NCBI GenBank assembly: GCA_005800255.1
Contig: SYGW01000123.1
Location: 1 to 31,825 of the forward strand
Reading direction: 5' to 3'
Length of the DNA: 31,825 nt
From: Nitrospiraceae bacterium
Lineage (GTDB): Bacteria; Nitrospirota; Nitrospiria; Nitrospirales; Nitrospiraceae
Within the stretch, counting starts at the first letter, position 1; every line of letters begins with the position of its first letter. The notes under the pieces are model-generated. The model saw only the letters and a list, made by a program, of their open reading frames with translations, was not told where the DNA came from and did not search any database. Below, in pieces: positions 23,680-31,081 of the stretch. The position numbers were made by a program, and so were the translations under genes.

Positions 23680-25606
23680 CCGTCTTTACGTTGTCCCCTT
23701 CGGCGACCAGGATGGCGGTGACTCTCCCGTCGATCGGCGCCGGGACCTGGCTTTCCATCTTCATGGCTTCGATGATCAGGAGGGGCGCTCCGGTCTTCAC
23801 TGTGGCGCCGACCGCGACCAGCACCTTGACAACTCGCCCCGGCATCGGGGGGGCCACGTCGCCTGGTTTGGATGGTCTGGGCCGTTTGGGTTTGGCGTTG
23901 GTTTCGGCGCTGGGGGCCTCCGGCACACCGGCCAGGATTTCCTGGATCGGCTCCAGCGAGACCTCTTCGAGTTTGTCGTTGACCCGGATGTAGTAGGGTT
24001 TGCGTCCGTCGACTTTCCGCCCGGACCCTGAGACCTTCACATGGTAGGTTTCCCCGTGGACCGTGACGTTGAATTCTGCGGGGGCCAAATGGAGTTCTGT
24101 GGCCGTGGCAGGCCCGCTGGGCAAGAAGCTTTCGAGCGGCGCCAGCGCCAGGTCCCCCTTTTCGCGCGCTTCAAAGAAGTCTCGCGCAATGGCGGGGAAC
24201 AGGGTAAAGGACAATTGGTCTTCCACCGAGGTCGCCGAGGCTGGCAGATCTTTTTTGATGGCTTCGAGCTCAGGCTCCAGCCGATCGGCCGGTCTGGTCT
24301 TGATCGGTTGTTCGTTCCCGATCGCGCGGGCCATGATATCGAGATCGACCGGTCCCGGCGCCCGCCCGTAGAGGCCGAGGAAGTAGTTCTTCGTTTCCGT
24401 GGTAATGACCTTGTATCGTTCGCCCGTCAGGACGTTGAGCGTGGCTTGGGTGCCCACGATCTGGCTGCTTGGGGTGACGAGCGGCGGGTAGCCCATGTCC
24501 TTGCGGACGCGCGGCACTTCATCCAGGACTTCTTTCATCCGGTCGAGCGCATTCTGTTCGGTCAGTTGTGCGGCGAGATTCGAGAGCATCCCGCCGGGAA
24601 TTTGCGAGGTGAGGATCTCGGCATCGACCCCGGTGAACTCGCTTTCGAACTGTCGATATTTGCGCCGTACGGTGCGGAAGTGCTCGGTGATCGGAAGGAA
24701 CGAGGCGAGGTCCAGCCCTGTATCGTAGGGTGTGTTGCGCAGCGAGGCCACCACGGTTTCCGTCGCGGGATGCGAGGTGCCTCCGGCCAAGGGCGAGATG
24801 GAGGTATCCAGCATGTCCAGGCCGCCCAGGATCGCCATCAGGGAGGTCATCGAGGCCATGCCCGAGGTGTAGTGCGAGTGCAAATGGACCGGCACCTTCA
24901 CGGCGGCTTTGATGCGGCGGACCAGGTGATAGGCGTCGAGCGGCGCCAAGAGCCCTGCCATGTCCTTGATGCAAAGTGTGTCGGTCCCCAGGTCCTCCAG
25001 CTTTTTCGCCATATCGACGAACCGGTCGATATTGTGGACGGGGCTCACGGTATAGCTGATGGCGGCTTCGAGATGTTTCCCGCAGGTCTTCACTTCCCGC
25101 ATGGCCCGTTCAAGGTTGCGGATATCGTTGAGCGCGTCGAAGATGCGGAAGACGTCGATGCCATTGGCGGAGGACCGTTCGATGAACCGCTCCAGCACAT
25201 CGTCGGCATAGTGCCGGTAGCCGACCAGGTTTTGCCCGCGGAGTAGCATTTGGAGCTTGGTGTTGGGCATGGCGGCGCGTAATGCGCGGAGCCGTTCCCA
25301 TGGATCTTCTTTGAGGAACCGCAGACAGGTATCGAAGGTGGCGCCGCCCCAGACTTCCAGCGACCAATAGCCTACGGCGTCGAGTTTCATGGCGATCGGC
25401 AGCATGTCTTCCGTCCGCATGCGCGTGGCCAGGAGCGACTGGTGGCCGTCGCGCAAGGCAACCTCGGTAAGCAGGAGGGGCTTGCCGGGCGCCGGTTGGA
25501 TGGTCAGCTCAGGGCTGACCTTGGCGCGGGGCTTCGACGTCCGGACGGCTGGTCCGGCTGTCCGCTTCTTGGGAGCCTGTTTTTTTGAGGGTCGTCGTGT
25601 CGCCAT
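23654..25606 (-). CDS. pycB: Pyruvate carboxylase subunit B (carboxyltransferase plus biotin carrier)
   Basis: This 650-residue protein carries the carboxyltransferase barrel with LTEVALRDGHQSL, the metal-binding LHLHSHYTSGM and the carboxylated-lysine strand CIKDMAGLL, then a C-terminal biotinyl domain with AMKM (Lys616, 35 residues from the end, the usual distance). With the biotin carboxylase encoded upstream it would carboxylate pyruvate to oxaloacetate, feeding the TCA or reductive TCA cycle. The sequence alone resembles oxaloacetate decarboxylase alpha, but no beta/gamma sodium-pump genes are present and a biotin carboxylase is adjacent. An Arg/Lys/Pro-rich N-terminus of about 40 residues precedes the catalytic domain and is unusual. 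The gap to pycA is 54 nt. Confidence 0.9.
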   Translation of the reverse strand: MATRRPSKKQAPKKRTAGPAVRTSKPRAKVSPELTIQPAPGKPLLLTEVALRDGHQSLLATRMRTEDMLPIAMKLDAVGYWSLEVWGGATFDTCLRFLKEDPWERLRALRAAMPNTKLQMLLRGQNLVGYRHYADDVLERFIERSSANGIDVFRIFDALNDIRNLERAMREVKTCGKHLEAAISYTVSPVHNIDRFVDMAKKLEDLGTDTLCIKDMAGLLAPLDAYHLVRRIKAAVKVPVHLHSHYTSGMASMTSLMAILGGLDMLDTSISPLAGGTSHPATETVVASLRNTPYDTGLDLASFLPITEHFRTVRRKYRQFESEFTGVDAEILTSQIPGGMLSNLAAQLTEQNALDRMKEVLDEVPRVRKDMGYPPLVTPSSQIVGTQATLNVLTGERYKVITTETKNYFLGLYGRAPGPVDLDIMARAIGNEQPIKTRPADRLEPELEAIKKDLPASATSVEDQLSFTLFPAIARDFFEAREKGDLALAPLESFLPSGPATATELHLAPAEFNVTVHGETYHVKVSGSGRKVDGRKPYYIRVNDKLEEVSLEPIQEILAGVPEAPSAETNAKPKRPRPSKPGDVAPPMPGRVVKVLVAVGATVKTGAPLLIIEAMKMESQVPAPIDGRVTAILVAEGDNVKTDETVIQLD

Positions 25607-25660
25607 GATGTCCTGGTCTTCTCGTTATCCTGTCATCGGGGTTGATAGACGGCTGTAGGG

Positions 25661-27079
25661 CTACAGCCCTTCGTAGGCGGCGATGGCGGCGGAGAGCGCC
25701 AGCACCAGATCCTCTGGTTGCTCGAATTCATGATAGTTGAAGAGAGCCGGATGCGTTTCCAGGTAGGAGGTGTCGAACCGTCCTGCCATGAAGTCCTTGT
25801 CCTGCATGATCTCCTTCATGAAGGGGATCGTCGTCTTGACTCCGCGCAAAACATATTCTTCCAGTGAGCGTCTCATGCGGCTGACGGTTTCTTCCCAGGT
25901 GCGGCCGCGCACGGTGAGTTTGGCCAAGAGGGCGTCGTAGTAGGGCGGCACCGTATAGTCTTTGTAGACCGCGCCGTCGATGCGCACCCCGATTCCGCCT
26001 GGTGAGAGGTACGCGGTAACCGTGCCGGCGCAGGGACGGAAGTTATTCTTGGGGTCCTCGGCGTTGATGCGGCATTGGATGGAATGGCCTTGGAGCGTGA
26101 CTTGCTGCTGCGTAATGTCGAGCGGTTTGCCGGCGGCAATGGCGATCTGATTGCGCACGATGTCGATGGCCGTGATCTGTTCCGTGACGGTGTGTTCGAC
26201 CTGGAGGCGCGGGTTCATTTCGATGAAGTAGTAGCGTCCGTCCTGATCGAGGAGGAACTCGACGGTGCCGGCATTGTCGTAATCGACCGCCTTGGCGATG
26301 GTGATGGCCGCGTCGCCCATTTCGGCGCGCAGCGGCGGCGTCAAAATCAGCGAGGGGGCGATTTCGATGAGTTTCTGATGGCGGCGTTGGATCGAGCAAT
26401 CCCGCTCGCCCAGGTGGATGATATTGCCATGCCGGTCGGCCAATATCTGAAACTCGATGTGGTGCGGCCGCTCGATATATTTCTCAAGGAAGACGCTGCC
26501 ATCGCCGAACGACGCCTGGGCCTCCCGGGACGCAACCGTCATGTTTTCGATGAGTTCCGCATCCGACCGCACCACCCGGAGGCCTCGGCCTCCCCCGCCG
26601 GCGCTGGCTTTAATCATGACTGGGTAGCCGGTTTCTTTTGCAAAGGACAGGGCTTCGTTGATGTCCGTGACGCCGCCTTCGGTGCCGGGGACGATCGGGA
26701 CGCCGACCCGTTTGGCTAGCTCGCGCGCTTTGACTTTGCTCCCCATCAAATCGATTGCATGGGGCGAGGGACCGATGAAGGTTACGCCGGAAGTTTGGCA
26801 GAGTTGCGCGAATTGGGCATTTTCCGAGAGAAATCCATAACCTGGATGGATGGCATCGGCGCCGATCCGTTGGGCCAGGTCGACGATCTGTTGGCTGTCC
26901 AGGAAACCTTTGACCGGTCCCGGCCCGACCATGTAGGCCTCGTCCGCCTTTTTGACGTAGATGCCGGTCGAATCGGCTTCGGAGTAGATGGCGGCAGTGG
27001 CGATATTCAATTCACGGCAAGCGCGGATAATCCGCATGGCGATTTCGCCGCGATTGGCCACTAGAATTTTCTTGAACAT
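25661..27079 (-). CDS. pycA: Pyruvate carboxylase subunit A (biotin carboxylase, AccC family)
   Basis: This 472-residue ATP-grasp enzyme carboxylates the biotin of PycB using bicarbonate and ATP. It has the FKKILVANRGEIAMRIIRA N-terminus, the glycine-rich ATP loop KASAGGGGRGLRVV and the catalytic EMNPRLQVEHTVTE strand. Length matches AccC/PycA. The family is also used by acetyl-CoA carboxylase; the adjacent carboxyltransferase with a carrier of the pyruvate type decides in favour of PycA. ATG 27079 has a GAGGAAACAGGA-type Shine-Dalgarno. It heads a long leftward run of genes. No confident -35/-10 pair could be picked in the 130 nt upstream. Confidence 0.92.
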   Translation of the reverse strand: MFKKILVANRGEIAMRIIRACRELNIATAAIYSEADSTGIYVKKADEAYMVGPGPVKGFLDSQQIVDLAQRIGADAIHPGYGFLSENAQFAQLCQTSGVTFIGPSPHAIDLMGSKVKARELAKRVGVPIVPGTEGGVTDINEALSFAKETGYPVMIKASAGGGGRGLRVVRSDAELIENMTVASREAQASFGDGSVFLEKYIERPHHIEFQILADRHGNIIHLGERDCSIQRRHQKLIEIAPSLILTPPLRAEMGDAAITIAKAVDYDNAGTVEFLLDQDGRYYFIEMNPRLQVEHTVTEQITAIDIVRNQIAIAAGKPLDITQQQVTLQGHSIQCRINAEDPKNNFRPCAGTVTAYLSPGGIGVRIDGAVYKDYTVPPYYDALLAKLTVRGRTWEETVSRMRRSLEEYVLRGVKTTIPFMKEIMQDKDFMAGRFDTSYLETHPALFNYHEFEQPEDLVLALSAAIAAYEGL

Positions 27080-27209
27080 GCCGGTCCTGTTTCCTCGGAT
27101 CTCTGCTGATTTTTGCGAGCGTTCTCAGGTGAAAATGAGCGCGTAAGTTAGCATAGGATCAAGAGTCTTGTCGAGGGAGCGAGGGGGGAAATGGGGCTGA
27201 TTGAGGAGG

Positions 27210-27240
27210 CCGGAGGCGCGGTAGGGTGCCGCGCCTCCGG
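27210..27240 (-). terminator. Hairpin after the IPT/TIG protein gene
   Basis: CCGGAGGCGCGG (27210-27221) pairs perfectly with CCGCGCCTCCGG (27229-27240) across a 7-nt loop. It lies 20 nt beyond the stop of the leftward gene. There is no T-run, so it could be a terminator or a processing and stability structure. Confidence 0.6.
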
Positions 27241-27259
27241 CGAGGATTGTCGGGTTCCG

Positions 27260-27718
27260 TTACTTGGCTTGGACGAGGAAGCCCTTTGACCTGGCATTGC
27301 CGCCGCCGGCGACCACATCGATGAACGACATGCCGGCCCGGACGTCAGGAACCGTGGCTTCGATGGTGCTGTCGTTGACAAAGGTGTAGTCGACTTTGGC
27401 TGGCCCAGCCGCGCTAAAAGCAACCCCGTGGAAACATTCCTTCGCTCCGAAATTTTCGCCTTTGATGGTCACTTTCTGGCCCGGCTTGGCTTCGTCCGGC
27501 TCGACTTTGAAGATCTTGGGCCGTTTGCTCCGGTCGCAGACCGGGTCCCGCTCGACTTTCGCCGCATCGGACCCCTTGATGGATTCAGTCCCGTAGAGGG
27601 TGAAGCCTGCGCCGTCCACGATCGCGCCTGGCTCCTCCGCATAGGAGAGGGGCATGGCTACCGAGAGAGAGCCGATGAGTCCTAGGAGCATGAGCCACGA
27701 TGATCGCCATATCCGCAT
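27260..27718 (-). CDS. Secreted single IPT/TIG-domain protein
   Basis: This 152-residue protein has a clear signal peptide (LMLLGLIGSLSVAMPLSYA, cleavage near residue 27) and one immunoglobulin-like IPT/TIG domain (about residues 68-150) beginning KIFKVEPDEAKPGQKVTIKGENFG. Two cysteines (about 62 and 96) could form a disulfide between the N-terminal arm and the domain. ATG 27718 is fixed by AAGGAGG 5 nt upstream; the frame is open much further upstream but overlaps the binding-protein gene. It is 31 nt downstream of a PstS-like binding protein and probably co-transcribed. Its function is unknown; a periplasmic partner of that protein is plausible. Confidence 0.8.
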   Translation of the reverse strand: MRIWRSSWLMLLGLIGSLSVAMPLSYAEEPGAIVDGAGFTLYGTESIKGSDAAKVERDPVCDRSKRPKIFKVEPDEAKPGQKVTIKGENFGAKECFHGVAFSAAGPAKVDYTFVNDSTIEATVPDVRAGMSFIDVVAGGGNARSKGFLVQAK

Positions 27719-27749
27719 AGGTACCTCCTTGAAGAACAACGACGTCTGA

Positions 27750-28571
27750 TTATTTCTCGTTGATGGGAATATATGTTTCGGCAATGAGTTGTTGTCCTGC
27801 CTGGGACAGGGTGAATTGGATGAAGGCCTCAGCCAGGGGATGGGGCTCCTTCTTGGCCAGAAGCAGGACCGGGCGCCGGAGTGGATAGCGGCCGTCCTTG
27901 ACGGTGGGGCCCTCCGGTTCGATTTTGTCGATAGGCAGGAGTTTGACCGCGACGCCACCTGAAACGACGGACAAACCTTGGCTGAGGGACAGGTAGGCGA
28001 CTGCAGACAGGGGCGGCAAGGTTCCCACGACGGTCTTGATGACCTGTTCATCTGGGCCGATGACCTTTGCGCTGCCGGTGATCTTGCCGGTAATGCCGAG
28101 CTGGGATTCAAAGGCTTCGCGGACATTTTGGTTGCGAGGCCGGTCGATGACCAATATTTTTGTATCCAGCCCGCCGAGTTCCGACCACATCGTGATTTTG
28201 CCGGAGAAAATGTCGGCAACCTGTTGCGTCGTCAGTTCTTTCGTGAGGTTGGAGAGGTGGACGAGGACGCCGATGCCATCCCACGCGATGGGCGTTGCCG
28301 CAAGATCCTGGGCTGCCGTTCCCGTGACGGCGATCTGGGCCTGGCCGGACTTGACCATTTCAACCGGTTTCGAATGGCTGTCCCAGGCGACATCGAGATA
28401 GGCGCGCGGGTTGGCTTTTTCAAAGGCGCGGGCAAGGGATTCGATGGTCGTCATTTCCGGTCCGTTACCGGCGATGATGAGGTTCCCGGCGACTTCCGCC
28501 AGGGCGAAAGGGGCTATGCTCCAGCTCAGGAGAAGGCTGAGGCCTAGCGAGAGGGCGAGTCTCGCGATCAT
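27750..28571 (-). CDS. PstS-like periplasmic substrate-binding protein
   Basis: This 273-residue exported protein has a signal peptide (IARLALSLGLSLLLSWSIAP, cleavage near 26) and a type 2 periplasmic binding fold of the PBP_like_2/PstS type. Characteristic strings are NLIIAGNGPEMTTIESLARAF, VTGTAAQDLAATPIAWDGI, LTTQQVADIFSGKITMW and VAYLSLSQGLSVV. It would bind phosphate or another oxyanion. No pstCAB permease or ATPase genes are adjacent, so it may be an orphan binding or sensing protein. ATG 28571 has GGAG five nt upstream. The FmdB-type gene lies upstream and a TIG protein downstream on the same strand. Confidence 0.8.
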   Translation of the reverse strand: MIARLALSLGLSLLLSWSIAPFALAEVAGNLIIAGNGPEMTTIESLARAFEKANPRAYLDVAWDSHSKPVEMVKSGQAQIAVTGTAAQDLAATPIAWDGIGVLVHLSNLTKELTTQQVADIFSGKITMWSELGGLDTKILVIDRPRNQNVREAFESQLGITGKITGSAKVIGPDEQVIKTVVGTLPPLSAVAYLSLSQGLSVVSGGVAVKLLPIDKIEPEGPTVKDGRYPLRRPVLLLAKKEPHPLAEAFIQFTLSQAGQQLIAETYIPINEK

Positions 28572-28645
28572 GGGTGCTCCACATGGTTGGGGTGGATATT
28601 GGGGAAGGGGCGGCTGTGCGAGGGCCTGCCATTCCACGGTCTGGC

Positions 28646-28954
28646 TCAGTGCTCCGTGACGCCGCCGGTGGAAGCGTCTGGGGGGGCGGCAGACTCGGGG
28701 GCGGCGCGTTTCCCCATCAATGGCGGCAGCTTGGCGAATTTATCCATTCGCTCATCCAACATGTTGTAGGCTTTTTGTTCGGCAAAGCCGGTCTTGTGGG
28801 TGCCTTTGACTACGGTCGTGCTGGTGGACATAAGCCGCGTGGCGTCCTGGGCGCTGCAGTGAGGGCAGACCGTGTCTTCTGCTCTGGCATGGATTGATTG
28901 GGTGGCGTCGAACTGCTTCTCGCATTTCCCACAACGATATTCGTAGATCGGCAT
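28646..28954 (-). CDS. FmdB family zinc ribbon protein
   Basis: This 102-residue protein has an N-terminal FmdB-type zinc ribbon with two CxxC knuckles (RCGKCEKQF at residues 8-11 and VCPHC near 30-33), followed by a helical, then Ala/Pro-rich tail. FmdB proteins are named after a putative regulator of formamidase but are widespread and mostly of unknown function. The start IYEYRCGKC fits the family exactly. ATG 28954 has AAGGATAGGA upstream. It lies divergent from the small rightward gene at 29083 and 74 nt upstream of the binding-protein gene. Confidence 0.87.
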   Translation of the reverse strand: MPIYEYRCGKCEKQFDATQSIHARAEDTVCPHCSAQDATRLMSTSTTVVKGTHKTGFAEQKAYNMLDERMDKFAKLPPLMGKRAAPESAAPPDASTGGVTEH

Positions 28955-29005
28955 GGTTCCTATCCTTCACACGGGATAAAAGCCGGACAAAGAGAGAAAG
29001 TGCTC

Positions 29006-29035
29006 TTGACCAGCCGTTGAGCTTTGCCTTATTGT
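29006..29035 (+). promoter_or_regulatory. Promoter upstream of the 58-aa gene
   Basis: TTGACC (29006-29011), an 18-nt spacer and TATTGT (29030-29035) form a plausible sigma-70 promoter. The start would be near 29042, about 30 nt before the AGGAGG of the small gene. Confidence 0.45.
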
Positions 29036-29082
29036 ACACATCTTGCGGACATGACTTCTAGTGGCTGAAGAGGAGGATTTCG

Positions 29083-29259
29083 ATGCCCCTGTTGATTCGG
29101 AAATACAAGAGTGCCGGTGGAATGATGCAGGAAGAGCGGATCGACGACGAAGATCGGATCGAACGCTATATGCGGCTCTTCGATAAGGACGACATCAAGA
29201 AGCTCGAGACCGGTGTGAAGGTCTTTATTGAGAAGGACGAGTGGCAATTCTTGCCGTAA
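29083..29259 (+). CDS. Small conserved-looking hypothetical protein (58 aa)
   Basis: This 58-residue protein runs from ATG 29083 to TAA 29259. It starts MPLLIRKYKSAGGMMQEERI, is highly charged (many Asp, Glu, Lys and Arg) and ends with VKVFIEKDEWQFLP. A perfect AGGAGG lies 7 nt upstream of the ATG and a plausible promoter lies before that, so it is very probably real despite its size. No membrane segment, signal or cysteine is present; it should be a small cytosolic alpha/beta protein. I do not recognise the family. It stands between the divergent FmdB gene and a rightward 69-aa gene. Confidence 0.7.
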   Translation: MPLLIRKYKSAGGMMQEERIDDEDRIERYMRLFDKDDIKKLETGVKVFIEKDEWQFLP

Positions 29260-29320
29260 GCTGTCTCAAGCGTTGACGAGACATCCTCGTAGATTACATC
29301 GGAATCTGATCGTGGCCGTG

Positions 29321-29365
29321 AATGCGGTCAAGCCCTAAATGGTGAGATGAGGGCTGGGCCGCATT
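29321..29365 (+). other. Nested hairpin in the leader of the 69-aa gene
   Basis: AATGCGG (29321-29327) pairs with CCGCATT (29359-29365) and AGCCCT (29331-29336) with AGGGCT (29350-29355), separated by 3x3 internal loops and capped by 13 nt. It ends 8 nt before the Shine-Dalgarno of the gene at 29388. There is no U-tract. It could terminate the upstream gene or regulate translation. Confidence 0.5.
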
Positions 29366-29387
29366 TCGTCTGAAAGGCATGGTTGTT

Positions 29388-29597
29388 ATGACCTATTGGA
29401 TTCACATCGCGCGGTCGATCGATCGGGTCACGCTCCATAAGGATCGTTGCGCGGAGGTGCCGTCGTCGACGATCGGATCTTCCAGCGACTTCTGGGAGGG
29501 GGGCTGGTTCGACTATCCGGACAAGGAGCGCGCTCTCGCCGCGATGGAGCAGGCAGGGACGACCGATCAGCGCCGCTGCGCTCTGTGCAAGGCCTAG
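29388..29597 (+). CDS. Small cysteine-containing hypothetical protein (69 aa)
   Basis: This 69-residue protein has three cysteines: one in VTLHKDRCAEV (residue 20) and a CxxC near the end in RRCALCKA. A WEGGWFDYPDKERALAAM stretch lies between. The pattern of a single Cys, an aromatic/Gly-Phe turn, an EA/ALAA helix and a terminal CxxC recalls small putative metal-binding domains seen in several bacterial genomes, but I cannot name the family. ATG 29388 is chosen over ATG 29379 because AAAGG lies about 10 nt upstream of the former and almost touches the latter. It is cytosolic with no membrane segment. Confidence 0.65.
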   Translation: MTYWIHIARSIDRVTLHKDRCAEVPSSTIGSSSDFWEGGWFDYPDKERALAAMEQAGTTDQRRCALCKA

Positions 29598-29606
29598 ATG
29601 GTCAGT

Positions 29607-29661
29607 GTTGAGTACTCAGTGCGTAATCCCCTGGATTCAAGCGTAGCACTCAGCCCTCAAC
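29607..29661. repeat. Inverted word repeat between the 69-aa gene and the EamA gene
   Basis: GTTGAGTACTCAGTGC (29607-29622) matches the reverse complement of 29646-29661 at 13 of 16 bases. The words (CTCAGTGC, ACTCAG, CTCAAC) recur around it in both arms. Unlike the other intergenic repeats here, it lies between two genes of the same strand. Confidence 0.5.
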
Positions 29662-29682
29662 TCTCAGCATTTCGTTAATCCC

Positions 29683-30552
29683 ATGCCACGATTTGCGCTC
29701 CTCCTGACAACCTTCATTTGGGGCGCGACGTTTCCCGCCACCAAGGCAGCGCTAGAGCAGATCCCCCCGCTTTCGTTTCTTTTTCTTCGCTTTCTCCTGG
29801 GCACCATTCTGGTTGGGGCTGTGTTTGTGCTGTGGCGGAGGCGCTTGCACCGAGAGCCGGTTGTCTTGCGGGCTGGCGCGATCGCCACCTGCTGGCTCTT
29901 TCTCGGCTATGTTCTCCAAACGGTCGGACTGCACTACACGACGGCATCGAATTCCGCGTTCATTACGGCGCTCTATGTCGTTATCGTGCCCTTGGTCCTG
30001 TGCCGATTCGACCGGCGCGTCTGGGTAGCCACCGGGATTGCGACGGTGGGGCTCTGGCTGCTAGTGAAACCCAGCGCATCAGGAAATCTCGGCGATCTGT
30101 TGACGCTCGGTTGTGCCCTGGCCTTTGCCGCGCATATTGCCTGTCTCGAACGGTTTACCCGCGAAGTCGATGCGCCGTCCCTGTTCGCCTGGCAGATGAT
30201 GGCGATGGTCGTCCTGCTGTTGCCTATCCTGCTGGTTGAACGGGCGCCGGTTGAGGCCTTTGCCCCGACGTCGATGCTGCTCATCGGGCTCGGGATCACC
30301 GGGGGCCTTGCAACCGGAGCCTTTGCCGTCCAGATGTGGGTGCAGCGTATTTTGCCCGCGCAGCAAGTCGCCTTGATCTTTGCCTCGGAACCGGCCTATG
30401 CCGCCTGGCTGTCCTGGTACTTTTTGGGGGAAACGTTAGATCTGCAGGGCTGGGTTGGCAGTGCCCTGATTCTCGTCGCAGTACTGGTGGGTTCATGGGG
30501 TAGCGGTTCCACGTCGTCCGAGTCGCACGTCAGGGCGGTTCAGCCGGCATAG
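29683..30552 (+). CDS. EamA/DMT-superfamily transporter
   Basis: This 289-residue inner-membrane protein has about ten helices arranged as two EamA repeats (residues about 3-125 and 133-280). Typical strings are TFIWGATFPATKAAL at the start of repeat 1, LFLRFLLG, HYTTASNSAFITALYVVIVPL, and in repeat 2 ASEPAYAAWLSWYFLGETL. These carriers usually export amino acids, nucleosides or metabolites; the substrate is not predictable. ATG 29683 lacks a strong Shine-Dalgarno and follows a word-type inverted repeat. The next gene begins 18 nt after its stop. Confidence 0.87.
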   Translation: MPRFALLLTTFIWGATFPATKAALEQIPPLSFLFLRFLLGTILVGAVFVLWRRRLHREPVVLRAGAIATCWLFLGYVLQTVGLHYTTASNSAFITALYVVIVPLVLCRFDRRVWVATGIATVGLWLLVKPSASGNLGDLLTLGCALAFAAHIACLERFTREVDAPSLFAWQMMAMVVLLLPILLVERAPVEAFAPTSMLLIGLGITGGLATGAFAVQMWVQRILPAQQVALIFASEPAYAAWLSWYFLGETLDLQGWVGSALILVAVLVGSWGSGSTSSESHVRAVQPA

Positions 30553-30570
30553 CGCGGGGCAAGGAGTCAG

Positions 30571-31038
30571 ATGGCGCAAAAATTCGCTCATGGTCGCTGG
30601 GTGCAAGAAGGGTTTCTGGATAATCGCGTCGAGGGGACGATCGTCGGGCGAATTGTCTTCGCGGTGACCGGTCCGGTCGATGTGTATTTACAGGGCAACT
30701 TCAAGGCCGATATTGTCGGGCAGGTCATTCAGTTCCGGAACCCCCGGTTTGAGGACGAAGATCTTGCGGGCCAGATGATCGGGGATATGGAAAACCCGCA
30801 GATCGGGGCGGTGAATCTGATTTCGTTCGACCCCCATCCGAACCTCGTGCCCCATCCCTATATCGAATGGTTTTCGGCGAGAAAAAATCATTATCGAATC
30901 GAGCTCGAACCGGCAGATGCCTGGATCGTACCGGCCTCGGAGATGGGGGCTATCGATCGGGTGAGTCGAACGATTCGCGAGGCGCTCGCCGGGCGGAGTA
31001 ATGAGCCGCCGACTCGAGAGCCGACGGAATGGGTGTAG
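30571..31038 (+). CDS. Conserved hypothetical protein (155 aa)
   Basis: This 155-residue soluble protein opens with HGRWVQEGFLDNRVEGTIVGRIVF and continues with VDVYLQGNFKADIVGQVIQFRNP, a beta-rich pattern that looks like a compact barrel or jelly-roll. Later, a FDPHPNLVPHPYIEWF loop and an ELEPADAWIVP strand are seen, then a polar helical tail. No signal, membrane helix or catalytic motif stands out. It resembles uncharacterised proteins I have met in environmental genomes, but no function is known to me. ATG 30571 has AAGGAG about 5 nt upstream, and the gene follows the transporter at 18 nt, probably in one transcript. Confidence 0.7.
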   Translation: MAQKFAHGRWVQEGFLDNRVEGTIVGRIVFAVTGPVDVYLQGNFKADIVGQVIQFRNPRFEDEDLAGQMIGDMENPQIGAVNLISFDPHPNLVPHPYIEWFSARKNHYRIELEPADAWIVPASEMGAIDRVSRTIREALAGRSNEPPTREPTEWV

Positions 31039-31040
31039 CG

Positions 31041-31076
31041 GAATCGGCGTTCGTGGTGGGCCACGAACGCCGATTC
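31041..31076. terminator. Perfect 16-bp hairpin between convergent genes
   Basis: GAATCGGCGTTCGTGG (31041-31056) pairs perfectly with CCACGAACGCCGATTC (31061-31076) around a TGGG loop. It lies between the stops at 31038 and 31082 and is likely a bidirectional terminator, though neither strand has a T-run. Confidence 0.7.
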
Positions 31077-31081
31077 ACACG

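Noticed and set aside
24041..25246. A 401-codon open frame on the plus strand opposite pycB
   Set aside because: It is antisense to a well-conserved enzyme, lacks a ribosome binding site and recognisable domain; long antisense frames are expected in GC-rich coding sequence.
27719..28219. A longer start for the IPT/TIG protein
   Set aside because: It would overlap the binding-protein gene; a perfect ribosome binding site and signal peptide begin at ATG 27718.
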